DNA of 64,000 nucleotides from an uncultured Chlorobiaceae bacterium (GTDB taxonomy: Bacteria > Bacteroidota > Chlorobiia > Chlorobiales > Chlorobiaceae). Below are positions 36,970-45,371 of the stretch, piece by piece. A program made the translations under genes and the position numbers. The DNA lies in assembly GCA_903994365.1 (NCBI GenBank), contig CAJEXL010000006.1, forward strand, positions 40,679 to 104,678. Reading direction: 5' to 3'. How positions within the stretch are numbered: the stretch's first letter is position 1; every line of letters starts with the position of its first letter. Below the pieces are notes generated by a model. The model was not told the DNA's origin. It searched no databases and worked only from the letters and a program-made list of their open reading frames with translations.

Positions 36970-37284
36970 TCAGCGCCCTCTTCTTCCACCACTATTTGTG
37001 CCTGTTGTGGTACAGGTACCAGTGCCAGTGCCCGCCCCCGAACCAACACCGGAACCATCCTGCGGCCGAACAAAATCGGGATCTTGACCATTGGGAATTC
37101 CATCACCATCTGCATCCAGCGCATTATCATTGATACCATCACCATTAAGATCGATAAAATTGCCCATCATACCAGAAAATATATGCCCTGACTGGTTTTG
37201 CCCTGCATGTGCCACCACCGGAGTTACCTGTGAAAGGCCAAAGACGACACCAGCAACCGCAACCATAGTAATAATCTTTTTCAT
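36970..37284 (-). CDS. Secreted calcium-loop protein, paralogue 1
   Basis: A 104-residue exported protein: signal peptide at about residues 1-27 (ending AHA), then GHIFSGMMGN, then FIDLNGDGINDNALDADGDG with two candidate Ca2+ loops, then a low-complexity Gly/Ser/Thr tail ending GGRRGR. Core residues match the next gene: FID-x-(N/D)GDG-(I/L)-ND...D-x-(N/D)GDGIP-(N/D)-G. First gene after a sigma-54-type promoter (37369-37385), with a leader of about 74 bases. Together with the barrel and the adjacent two-component genes it looks like the output of a dedicated regulatory system. Confidence 0.8.
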   Translation of the reverse strand: MKKIITMVAVAGVVFGLSQVTPVVAHAGQNQSGHIFSGMMGNFIDLNGDGINDNALDADGDGIPNGQDPDFVRPQDGSGVGSGAGTGTGTCTTTGTNSGGRRGR

Positions 37285-37368
37285 GATCTTTTCCTGTTTA
37301 AGTAATTGTTACTGTTCTCAAAAGAGGTGGATTTCTTATGTATGCGGTCCAACCTCTATCATTATCGC

Positions 37369-37385
37369 AGCAAATAACATGCCAG
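37369..37385 (-). promoter_or_regulatory. Sigma-54 (-24/-12) promoter
   Basis: Read on the minus strand: CTGGCATG-TTAT-TTGCT, against the RpoN consensus YTGGCACG-N4-TTGCW. The GG and GC elements are 12 bases apart as required. Transcription would begin near 37358, about 74 bases before the first Ca-loop gene. The gene upstream encodes a sigma-54 activator. Confidence 0.8.
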
Positions 37386-37470
37386 AAAAAGAAAAAAAAG
37401 AAAAACATTATTTTACTATCAGTTAGAAAAAATAATCCCCTTTCGTTCCTTGAGAGTTGGAGATTGGCAT

Positions 37471-37484
37471 CGACCTGCTCGTCG
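37471..37484. promoter_or_regulatory. Candidate enhancer (UAS) site 1
   Basis: CGACCTGCTCGTCG, a dyad with CGAC/GTCG ends, centred about 120 bases upstream of the predicted sigma-54 start. It shares 12 of 15 bases (with the following C) with site 2, which is exactly 20 bases away, two helical turns. Confidence 0.6.
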
Positions 37485-37490
37485 CAGATT

Positions 37491-37504
37491 CGACCTTGTG
37501 GTCG
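37491..37504. promoter_or_regulatory. Candidate enhancer (UAS) site 2
   Basis: CGACCTTGTGGTCG, a perfect dyad CGACC-N4-GGTCG, centred about 140 bases upstream of the predicted sigma-54 start. Position, symmetry and in-phase spacing fit binding of dimers of an NtrC-type activator. A weak terminator for the regulator gene is an alternative reading. Confidence 0.6.
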
Positions 37505-37538
37505 CTCTCATCATGAGCAAGAGCACAAATCCCTTCAA

Positions 37539-38894
37539 CTATTTCATTCCATATTTCTTGAGCTTGTATCGTAAATGGCGCTCTCCGATTCCGAGCAGCT
37601 CTGCCGCTCTGGTCTGTACACCTCCAGCCTCTTTTAAGGCATCGATAATCAAGGATTGTTCGTATGCTTCAACTTTTTCAGTGAATGTTCCCTCCTCCTG
37701 ATGAACTCCCTTTTCAGAACGAAGCTCATGCACCCGTGTCGGAAGATCCTCGCTGGTAATAATATCCTGTCGGCAAAGCACAACGGATTGTTGTATAACG
37801 TTTTCAAGCTCGCGAACATTTCCCGGCCAAAAGTATTTCATGAGGGTGTCCATCGCCTCTCGGGAAACCCCGACGACATGCTTGCCATTTTCAGCCGCAA
37901 GCCGCTGGATAAACACGTCGATGAGTGGCTGAATATCCTCCCGACGTTCCCGAAGAGGTGGAATCCGGATTGCAACAACATTCAGTCGATAGTAAAAATC
38001 TTCACGAAATTTGCCTTCGCGCACCATCGCTTCCAGGTCGCGGTTCGTTGCGGCCACAATGCGCACATTTGTCGGAACTGCAAGAGAGCTCCCGACTCGC
38101 TCAAAAGATTTTTCCTGTAAAACCCTGAGCAGCTTTACCTGAAGAGAGAGAGGTATTTCACCCACCTCATCAATAAAGAGAGTTCCCCCTTCAGCCGCCT
38201 CAAATCTCCCCTTGCGCTGACGATCCGCACCAGTGAATGCACCCTTTTCATGACCAAACAGTTCACTTTCAAGCAAGTTTTCGGAAAGCGCTGCACAATT
38301 GACCGCAATAAAAGGCTTCTCACATCGGGGACTGGAATAGTGGAGAGCTTTTGCGATTAACTCCTTACCTGTTCCGGTCTCTCCTGTAATCAAGACGGTT
38401 GCAGTACTGGAAGCCACCCGTCCAGCAATATTCAATATCTGACTCATCGCTGAAGATTGTGAGACAATACCCTCAAAGCTGAACCGTTCCGAAAGTTGCC
38501 GGCGTAACACTCTATTCTCACTGACAAGCACTTTCCGCTCAAGGGTATTGCGAATCATCCCCTTGAGCTGGTAGAGATCAATCGGTTTGGTGATATAATC
38601 AATCGCGCCAAGTTTCATCGCCTCCATTGCCGATTCCACGCTGCCATAAGCCGTCATGATTATAACGTCGATACCGGGATTCATTTTCTTGAGTGCCTCA
38701 AGGAGCTGAACACCTGTCATGCCTGGCATTTTGAAGTCGGTGAGCACAAGATCAACCGCCGACTCCCTTGCCATGTCGAGCGCATGAACTGGCGAGGAAG
38801 AGTTCAAGACCCTATAACCGAGTTTTCTTAAAAAACCGGCAAGGCTTTCCAGTTGCACCTTTTCATCTTCAACAACGAGAATCGTGTGATCCAT
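37539..38894 (-). CDS. NtrC-family sigma-54 response regulator
   Basis: A 451-residue activator. Receiver domain at residues 1-120 with the phospho-acceptor Asp53 in VLTDFKMPG. AAA+ domain at about 138-375: Walker A GETGTGKE, the sigma-54-contacting loop GAFTGA, and the Walker B region GGTLFIDEVGEIP. C-terminal Fis-type helix-turn-helix (about 410-448, VQTRAAELLGIGERHLRYKLKKY). It needs RpoN to act. A sigma-54 promoter with two tandem dyad sites lies directly downstream, so the Ca-loop/barrel genes are the likely target. The cognate kinase is the next gene upstream. Confidence 0.96.
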   Translation of the reverse strand: MDHTILVVEDEKVQLESLAGFLRKLGYRVLNSSSPVHALDMARESAVDLVLTDFKMPGMTGVQLLEALKKMNPGIDVIIMTAYGSVESAMEAMKLGAIDYITKPIDLYQLKGMIRNTLERKVLVSENRVLRRQLSERFSFEGIVSQSSAMSQILNIAGRVASSTATVLITGETGTGKELIAKALHYSSPRCEKPFIAVNCAALSENLLESELFGHEKGAFTGADRQRKGRFEAAEGGTLFIDEVGEIPLSLQVKLLRVLQEKSFERVGSSLAVPTNVRIVAATNRDLEAMVREGKFREDFYYRLNVVAIRIPPLRERREDIQPLIDVFIQRLAAENGKHVVGVSREAMDTLMKYFWPGNVRELENVIQQSVVLCRQDIITSEDLPTRVHELRSEKGVHQEEGTFTEKVEAYEQSLIIDALKEAGGVQTRAAELLGIGERHLRYKLKKYGMK

Positions 38895-38988
38895 CTTTTT
38901 CAGATTGATTTATTATTACTGTGCTATAAGATTTCTCTTCACTTCGTTCGTCGAAATGACAAGGTTATAAACGCTTCTCAATACTTCG

Positions 38989-41028
38989 TCACGCCAGCGG
39001 AAGCACAATTCTGAACAGCGTGCCATGCGGCTTTACACCTTCAACCTCAATAATTCCACCATGCGACTGAACAATCTGGTTGGCAATACTCAACCCCATC
39101 CCTGTTCCACTCTCTTTGGTGGTAAAATAGAGATTAAAAATCTGCGCCATCTCACTCCCCGATATGCCACAACCAGTATCGGTGATCTCAATGATGGCCA
39201 TCTCTGCACGCTGAACAAGCTTGATGGCGATACGCCCCCCAGGCTCCGTTGCCTCCACCCCATTCCGGACAATATTGAGCAATACCTGCTGCATCTTTTC
39301 TCGATCGAGAAGCACGGTGAGGCCACGCTCAATCTCTAACAGAAAACCAATACCTTTGGCATCAGCCTCGCCCTCCAGGAGCGGACGGTACTCAGTGAGA
39401 AAATCGTACAGATCAGTGTTCACCATCATCAACGGAGCAGGACGAGCAAATTGCAGAAACCGTTGTATAATTGCATTCACACGGTGAACTTCAGAAACAA
39501 CCGCACGTACAAGCTGCCGATACTCCTCTTCATCAGCCACAGGAGAAAACTCCATATCAAGCCGTTGCGCCACAACTCCGATGGCATTGAGTGGGTTTCT
39601 GATTTCATGGGCTACCCCCGAAGCAAGTTCACCCATGGCGACAAGCTTTTCCTGACGGTTGATAATTCTCTGCATGGAACGCTGTTCACTCAAATCATGC
39701 ACAACAACCAAAGCACCGTCACGATCACTCTCTGTATCTGTCATAAGACTGAAATGGCCAGAGAGCAACAGTTTTTTCCCACTAACGATCGACTCAAATT
39801 CCTGGTTGATTGATACATTTTTCTCAACCATCACCACCCTCAGAAACTCTGCAAGATCAGGAAGCACTGCAGCAACAGGCTTATCCTGTACATTCAGGAA
39901 CTTGAGCCCGAAAAGCCTCTCTGCTGCTCCGTTCAGTAAAGTAACACAACCAGCTCGATTAACGACGACAACAGCATCTGCCATACTCTCCAATATGGTT
40001 GATGAGAAGCTCTGCACTCGCGTATAAGCCTGCTTCATGACTCTCTCGTTTCGTCGGGTCATAACCAGATTGAACATGACGAGACTACCAAAACCAGCCA
40101 GAACAATAAGCATGATAAAACGATTACGCAGCTTTGCCTGTGCTCCGGTAAAATGGTCTGGTTTCAGGCCAATGCGGAGCAGACCAACATTGGTGCCATG
40201 GTATATGAAGGGCTTGAGCACCTCAAACACCTCTCTCCCATCAAAAATATTCCATCGGGTTGTCGGCTTATGGTCAAGAAATGCCTTTGAGAGCACAGAG
40301 TCTGACTGAATGGTGGAAACAGTGGAAACATTTGGAGTAGCCGCAAGAATTGCTGAGCTATCCTGCCAGATGATATAATCGATGCCGGTCGTATCTGCTC
40401 CGATTCGCTGAATAAGGCGTCCTGCTCCCAGTTGACGGCGAAGAGCTACAAGCCTTGATGCATCAATATTTCCCACAATTGCACCACCACGGCTTCGGGC
40501 AACAGCCGCAATCAACCGTGGTCCTCGCCTGGATCGGCTCTCCCTGATACCGATGACGAGGGAGTTTTCAGCTCCCGAAAATATTGGCTGTAACTGCTCT
40601 TGCGGGTTGCCCCGGGGCTCCATTGGCTCATGATCAACAGGGTTATTATAAGCAACCCTTCTGGCGTTTCGATCAAAAATATTGATTCTGTATAACCCGC
40701 CAGATCCGGCAATTTCAGCAAGATCGGCTGAGGTGAGGGCCTTTTTTTTGTCCATTCGGTCAATGAGACGAAGTTGATCAATGAGACTGCCAACCAGCAA
40801 TGAGCTATTCTCATTATACCCCGAAATAGCATTTTCGGCCCCTTCCGTGAGGGCATGAAGCAGCAGAACAGCCTCCTCACGCATAATATGTTCAATCTCT
40901 GATTTTCGGTATTGATACTCAACAAGAACCATTCCAAGAAAAATAGCCATCATGAGAAAAAACAATCCGGCAAGATATTTCGGAGGAAGCAGCAAGGCCA
41001 ATATCCGTGATCGTTTTTCTTTTTTCAT
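38989..41028 (-). CDS. Membrane sensor histidine kinase with PAS domain
   Basis: A 679-residue NtrB/ZraS-like kinase. TM1 at about 17-36, a large periplasmic sensor domain at 37-300 that looks like a Cache-type fold, TM2 at about 303-325, PAS at about 340-450. In the HisKA domain His474 lies in GVAHEIRNPLNAIG, and the HATPase has NIVRNGVEA (N box), ITDTGCGIS and GTGMGLSIANQIV. It should phosphorylate Asp53 of the downstream regulator. The 94-base gap to that gene is larger than usual in an operon. The signal is unknown; a periplasmic ligand is likely. Confidence 0.94.
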   Translation of the reverse strand: MKKEKRSRILALLLPPKYLAGLFFLMMAIFLGMVLVEYQYRKSEIEHIMREEAVLLLHALTEGAENAISGYNENSSLLVGSLIDQLRLIDRMDKKKALTSADLAEIAGSGGLYRINIFDRNARRVAYNNPVDHEPMEPRGNPQEQLQPIFSGAENSLVIGIRESRSRRGPRLIAAVARSRGGAIVGNIDASRLVALRRQLGAGRLIQRIGADTTGIDYIIWQDSSAILAATPNVSTVSTIQSDSVLSKAFLDHKPTTRWNIFDGREVFEVLKPFIYHGTNVGLLRIGLKPDHFTGAQAKLRNRFIMLIVLAGFGSLVMFNLVMTRRNERVMKQAYTRVQSFSSTILESMADAVVVVNRAGCVTLLNGAAERLFGLKFLNVQDKPVAAVLPDLAEFLRVVMVEKNVSINQEFESIVSGKKLLLSGHFSLMTDTESDRDGALVVVHDLSEQRSMQRIINRQEKLVAMGELASGVAHEIRNPLNAIGVVAQRLDMEFSPVADEEEYRQLVRAVVSEVHRVNAIIQRFLQFARPAPLMMVNTDLYDFLTEYRPLLEGEADAKGIGFLLEIERGLTVLLDREKMQQVLLNIVRNGVEATEPGGRIAIKLVQRAEMAIIEITDTGCGISGSEMAQIFNLYFTTKESGTGMGLSIANQIVQSHGGIIEVEGVKPHGTLFRIVLPLA

Positions 41029-41084
41029 GCTGCAATGTTGTGTTTCTCAGCTTGCAGGGCAGAGCCGATGATTGGGTTAGACAT

Positions 41085-41115
41085 AAAAAAAGGGAGCCGC
41101 ATTGACGCGACTCCC
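41085..41115 (-). terminator. Rho-independent terminator of hppA
   Basis: Read on the minus strand: a 9-base stem GGGAGTCGC/GCGGCTCCC (one T-G pair), a 6-base loop, then seven T residues, 34 bases beyond the hppA stop. Confidence 0.92.
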
Positions 41116-41148
41116 TCGTAAACGACATCCACTGATCAACGATCAACC

Positions 41149-43635
41149 TTAGTGTTCGTCCACCTTGATCCTCATCGAGAAGAAGGAGCGATGTACAAAG
41201 ACCAGCGAGAGTGCAAAGAAAACAGCGGCAAGAGTAAGCGCCAACTGCGGGGCAAGTTCAATTGCAAGCTCAATAGCAAGAAGACCAAAGAGCGTGGTGA
41301 ACTTGATGATCGGGTTCAGGGCAACCGAAGAGGTGTCCTTGAAAGGATCGCCGACCGTATCACCAACAATTGATGCGTCATGAAGCGGAGTGCCTTTAGC
41401 GTTGAGTTCAGTTTCAATAATCTTCTTGGCATTGTCCCACGCACCACCGGCATTGGCCATAAAGATGGCCTGATAGAGACCGAAGAGCGCGATAGAGATC
41501 AGATAGCCAATAAAGAAGAATGAATCAAGACAGGCAAAAGCAAGTGTTGTGAAGAAAACGGTAAGAAAGATATTGATCATACCTTTCTGCGCAAACTTCG
41601 TACAGATTTCCACAACCTTCTTGCTGTCCTCAATTGAGGCTCTTTCAACGGAGCTGTCAAGCTTGATATTTTTTTTGATGAATTCAACAGCAAAGTAGGC
41701 ACCAGTGGTCACCGCATTCATCGATGCGCCGGTAAACCAGTAGATAATAGCGCCGCCCATCATCAGCCCAAGCAGGAATGGAGGTGACAGAATCGAGAGC
41801 TTTGCAATGGCAGCCGTGTCTGCAAGTCCGTTGGTCAAGATCATGATAATCGAGAAGATCATCGTTGTGGAACCAACCACTGCGGTACCAATAAGCACTG
41901 GTTTGGCTGTTGCCTTGAAGGTGTTGCCTGCGCCATCGTTAGCTTCAAGGTACCTTTTTGCATTGGTAAAGTCAGGCTGGAAGCCAAACTCACTCTGGAT
42001 GTTCTGCTTGATATTCGGAATCGTCTCAATAAGCGAGAGCTCATAGACAGACTGCGCGTTATCGGTAACCGGACCGTAGGAGTCAACCGCAATGGTCACA
42101 GGGCCCATGCTCAGGAATCCGAAAGCGACAAGACCGAAGGCAAAGACCGAAGGCGCAAGCATGATGACGTTCTCAAGTCCGACAGTAGCAAGACCTTGAG
42201 CACTTATCAGCTCAGGAGTCAAACCGAGAGTGGTTATGCCAAGAGTACTGAGGCCATAAGCAGCACCCATCAAACCAACAATAGCAAGACCCATCCAGTA
42301 GGCACTGAAATTGCCGGCGACAAGACCTGCAAGAATGTTCAGGGCGGCACCTCCCTCTTTGGAGCACTGTACAACGTTACGGACATGCGCGCACTCTGTA
42401 GAGGTAAAGCGGTTCACCAGTTCAGGAATAAGTGCGCCAGCAATCGTTCCGCAGGTAATGATTGAAGCAAGCTTCCACCACATGGAGCCATCACCAAGTT
42501 CTTTGATCAGGTACCAGGATGCGATGTAGGTAAGAATAATCGAAACAATTGAGGTAAGCCATACAAGGGTAATAAGTGGCTTCTCAAAGTTCATTTCATC
42601 AGCATTGCTGTACTTCATCTTGGCAAAAGCAGCATTGGCCCAGTAAGAGAAGGCACTCGCAAGAATCATCACAAGGCGCATGGCGAAGATCCAGACAAGC
42701 AGCATGATCTGTACTTCAGGATCCTTGATTGCAAGCAGAATAAAGGAGATAAGAGCAACACCGGTAACACCGTAGGTCTCAAAACCATCGGCAGTAGGCC
42801 CGACAGAGTCACCAGCATTGTCACCGGCACAGTCAGCAATAACGCCAGGGTTACGGGCATCATCTTCCTTGATCTTGAAAACGATCTTCATGAGATCAGA
42901 ACCGATGTCGGCAATTTTGGTGAAGATACCGCCAGCAATACGAAGCACTGAAGCTCCAAGAGACTCACCAATTGCAAATCCGATAAAGCATGGACCGGCA
43001 AAGTCGGCAGGCACAAAAAGAAGGATGCAGAGCATCACAAAGAGTTCAATACTGATGAGCAACATACCAATACTCATTCCTGCCCTGAGAGGAATCTCAT
43101 AGGTTGGAAATGGTTTTCCGCCAAGGCTCGCAAATGCTGTCCTTGAGTTGGCGAAGGTGTTGATTCTCATGCCAAACCAGGCAACCGTATAACTGCCGAG
43201 AATACCGATAAGACTGGCGACAAGAATGGAAATAACCTTGATAGCTTCCAACTGTCGAAGCCAGCCAAAGTAGGCAACAATAATAGCACCAATAAGAACC
43301 CAAAGAACAAGAATGAATTTACCCTGCGTCACAAGGTAGGTTTTACAGGTTTCATAGATCAGCTCGCTGATCTCACGCATGGCATTATGAACCGGAAGGT
43401 TGCGTATACCCATGTACTGGACGACGCCAAAAATCATGCCGAAGAGGCATATGGCAAGGCCCCACAGCAAGAGAGTGTCACCAGGTATTCCGCCAAGAAA
43501 AGATACCGAATGTAAATTCGGCAACACCAAATCGGCCTCGCTTGCCTGCGCATTCGGCGCCTGCAACAAAACTCCAAGGCCACCCAGCGCTGAAACAGCT
43601 CTGGCCCACCATGTTACGTTAATCGGTTTTTTCAT
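41149..43635 (-). CDS. hppA: Membrane-bound ion-translocating pyrophosphatase
   Basis: Couples PPi hydrolysis to H+ and/or Na+ pumping. 828 residues, longer than the usual 650-770, with an N-terminal segment that looks like a signal peptide (about 1-31, ending AQA) before the 16 core helices. Substrate residues are in the DCAGDNAGDSVGPTADGFE block, and the helix-12 segment reads GAGNTFKATAKP. The Lys after GNTF, in place of the Ala of GNTTAA enzymes, points to K+-independence. The sequence departs from standard H+- and Na+-pumps and may belong to the divergent Na+-regulated H+-pumping clade that I recall being described from Chlorobium limicola. Monocistronic, with a strong terminator. Confidence 0.93.
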   Translation of the reverse strand: MKKPINVTWWARAVSALGGLGVLLQAPNAQASEADLVLPNLHSVSFLGGIPGDTLLLWGLAICLFGMIFGVVQYMGIRNLPVHNAMREISELIYETCKTYLVTQGKFILVLWVLIGAIIVAYFGWLRQLEAIKVISILVASLIGILGSYTVAWFGMRINTFANSRTAFASLGGKPFPTYEIPLRAGMSIGMLLISIELFVMLCILLFVPADFAGPCFIGFAIGESLGASVLRIAGGIFTKIADIGSDLMKIVFKIKEDDARNPGVIADCAGDNAGDSVGPTADGFETYGVTGVALISFILLAIKDPEVQIMLLVWIFAMRLVMILASAFSYWANAAFAKMKYSNADEMNFEKPLITLVWLTSIVSIILTYIASWYLIKELGDGSMWWKLASIITCGTIAGALIPELVNRFTSTECAHVRNVVQCSKEGGAALNILAGLVAGNFSAYWMGLAIVGLMGAAYGLSTLGITTLGLTPELISAQGLATVGLENVIMLAPSVFAFGLVAFGFLSMGPVTIAVDSYGPVTDNAQSVYELSLIETIPNIKQNIQSEFGFQPDFTNAKRYLEANDGAGNTFKATAKPVLIGTAVVGSTTMIFSIIMILTNGLADTAAIAKLSILSPPFLLGLMMGGAIIYWFTGASMNAVTTGAYFAVEFIKKNIKLDSSVERASIEDSKKVVEICTKFAQKGMINIFLTVFFTTLAFACLDSFFFIGYLISIALFGLYQAIFMANAGGAWDNAKKIIETELNAKGTPLHDASIVGDTVGDPFKDTSSVALNPIIKFTTLFGLLAIELAIELAPQLALTLAAVFFALSLVFVHRSFFSMRIKVDEH

Positions 43636-43909
43636 TGTGGTTTTTTTTCACTGTTTTTTCCAGACTTAAGAAAAAAGATTGTCAACAGAACCGTGACAAA
43701 GAACAATCCCGCTGACAACAGGAGACTTATAATTTGCAACTTTTTTTATGAATCTCAATAGCTTTTTTATACTCTATCCCACTATTTCCGGCCAAGATGT
43801 TTGCTTTTTGGGAGACCAAAGTGATCGGATGTTACTTATTTTGCCGTACCGGTCTGTATATTCTTCCCATTATTCAAATACCCTATAACAAAAAAAGCCA
43901 TAAGAGCAG

Positions 43910-44482
43910 ATGAAACTTATTGTTGGTCTTGGAAATCCGGAATCCGTCCATGTCGGCACTCGACATAATGTCGGGTTCTCTGCCGTTGAGCAGATTGCAG
44001 GCTCATACAGCGCAGGATTCAGCAAGGGAAAAGGGAAATACGTCGGGGCTAAAATTTCTTACCGAAGGGAGCCTGTCATTATCATCAAACCCATGACCTA
44101 CATGAACCTCTCGGGTCATGCGGTGGTTGCCGCGATGAATTTTCACAAAATATTACGCAGCGAGATTCTTGTGCTTTGTGATGACCTTAACTTACCAATC
44201 GGCACCATACGCCTGCGCTCAAAAGGGTCAGCCGGTGGACAAAATGGACTGAAACATATCATTGAATGTCTCGGAAGTGATGAGTTCTCAAGACTGCGAA
44301 TAGGTATCAGACCCGATGAACAGGCGCTGCACTCCTTTTCATCTTTTGTGCTTGGAAAATTCAGTGAAGATGAGAAAAAAGTGATTGACAAGGTGCTTCC
44401 AGTCTGCTCCGATGCGGCTCTCGATTTCACCATCAACGGTATCGACCATGCTATGAACAATTATAACAAGCCAATCATCTAA
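43910..44482 (+). CDS. pth: Peptidyl-tRNA hydrolase
   Basis: Releases tRNA from prematurely dropped peptidyl-tRNA. 190 residues, typical. The N-terminus MKLIVGLGNPESVHVGTRHNVGF carries the catalytic His (in RHNVGF), and KPMTYMNLSG, LCDDLNLPIGTIRLRSKGSAGGQNGLKHI are family blocks. It stands alone; its stop overlaps the convergent hydrolase gene by four bases. Confidence 0.96.
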   Translation: MKLIVGLGNPESVHVGTRHNVGFSAVEQIAGSYSAGFSKGKGKYVGAKISYRREPVIIIKPMTYMNLSGHAVVAAMNFHKILRSEILVLCDDLNLPIGTIRLRSKGSAGGQNGLKHIIECLGSDEFSRLRIGIRPDEQALHSFSSFVLGKFSEDEKKVIDKVLPVCSDAALDFTINGIDHAMNNYNKPII

Positions 44483-45309
44483 CAGGATGCAAGCTGCAGC
44501 ACTTTTTTCTCTGGGGAGCTGCTTGCGGAGATTTTTTTCAGAAACAGAATTGCCCTGGCATTGAACTGCCTCGGTTGATCCACATTACAGACGTGCCCGG
44601 AGTTCTCAATCACCTCAAGCCAGGAATTGGTGTGTTTTGTAACTATATATCGAACAGCAGGAAGAAACATGTGATCTTCCTCTCCCATCAAGTAGAGCGT
44701 CGGGATAGCAGTATCCTTCTCCTCAAAGTACTTCAGTAACGGAGTTATTTCATAAGTAAGGGTAAACCAGCGCATAAACTCTTTTTGTGCAACTTTTTTT
44801 GCCTCATTGACAAAAAGCAGCCTCGACTTTTTATGCCGCTCGCTTGGCATGATAATCCAGGCAAAAAAACTGTACAGCCATATATAAGGAATTACCCGTT
44901 TAAAGATATTGCCAAGGGTAACAAGAACCTTTGCGCGAATATTGAGCCTTATAATTGCCCCGCCAAGAATCATGGAGATTACTCTCTCCGGAGCAAGTTC
45001 ACTGAGATTGCGAATAAGAATAGTGCCGAGTGAAATACCGATAAAATGGGCTTTCTGAATCTGGAGGGAATCGAGTACATCAAGAATGTCGCGTGTAATA
45101 TCCTCGAATTCATAATGCTGCACGCCTTTTGTTGCAGACATGCCTTTCGACTTTCCATGCCCTCTGAGATCAACAAGAAGCACATTGAAATGCTTGATAA
45201 ACTCCTTGATCTGCAAAAACCATATCGAAGAGCTGCCACCTGCTCCGTGTACAAACACAACCCAGGGAGCATCTGAATCACCTAATTCGTATGTCTTGTA
45301 ATGAAGCAT
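44479..45309 (-). CDS. Alpha/beta hydrolase
   Basis: A 276-residue cytosolic hydrolase. Oxyanion region FVHGAGGSSSIW near residue 18, LLVDLRGHGKSKG, the nucleophile elbow GISLG, an acid in LMGEEDHMFLP and the catalytic His in SGHVCNVDQP near residue 235. A hydrophobic cap segment (VIPYIWLYSFFAWIIMP) suggests a lipophilic substrate. Substrate unknown. Convergent with pth, and 62 bases downstream of the trmH-like gene's end. Confidence 0.88.
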   Translation of the reverse strand: MLHYKTYELGDSDAPWVVFVHGAGGSSSIWFLQIKEFIKHFNVLLVDLRGHGKSKGMSATKGVQHYEFEDITRDILDVLDSLQIQKAHFIGISLGTILIRNLSELAPERVISMILGGAIIRLNIRAKVLVTLGNIFKRVIPYIWLYSFFAWIIMPSERHKKSRLLFVNEAKKVAQKEFMRWFTLTYEITPLLKYFEEKDTAIPTLYLMGEEDHMFLPAVRYIVTKHTNSWLEVIENSGHVCNVDQPRQFNARAILFLKKISASSSPEKKVLQLASC

Positions 45310-45371
45310 TGAATGAACAGTATTTGACTTTTGATACTTAAGTAAGCAAAACTAAATGAAAAACCAAAAAA

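Noticed and set aside
38925..38975. A sequence like CTTCACTTCGTTCGTCGAAATGACAAG split over the kinase-regulator spacer, as a dispersed repeat.
   Set aside because: It resembles short repeats common between genes in many bacteria, but only one imperfect copy is seen in the window, so it cannot be supported.
35352..41028. A PEP-CTERM/exosortase system, because of the kinase-regulator pair near small secreted proteins.
   Set aside because: Neither small protein has a PEP motif plus C-terminal helix, and no exosortase gene is present.
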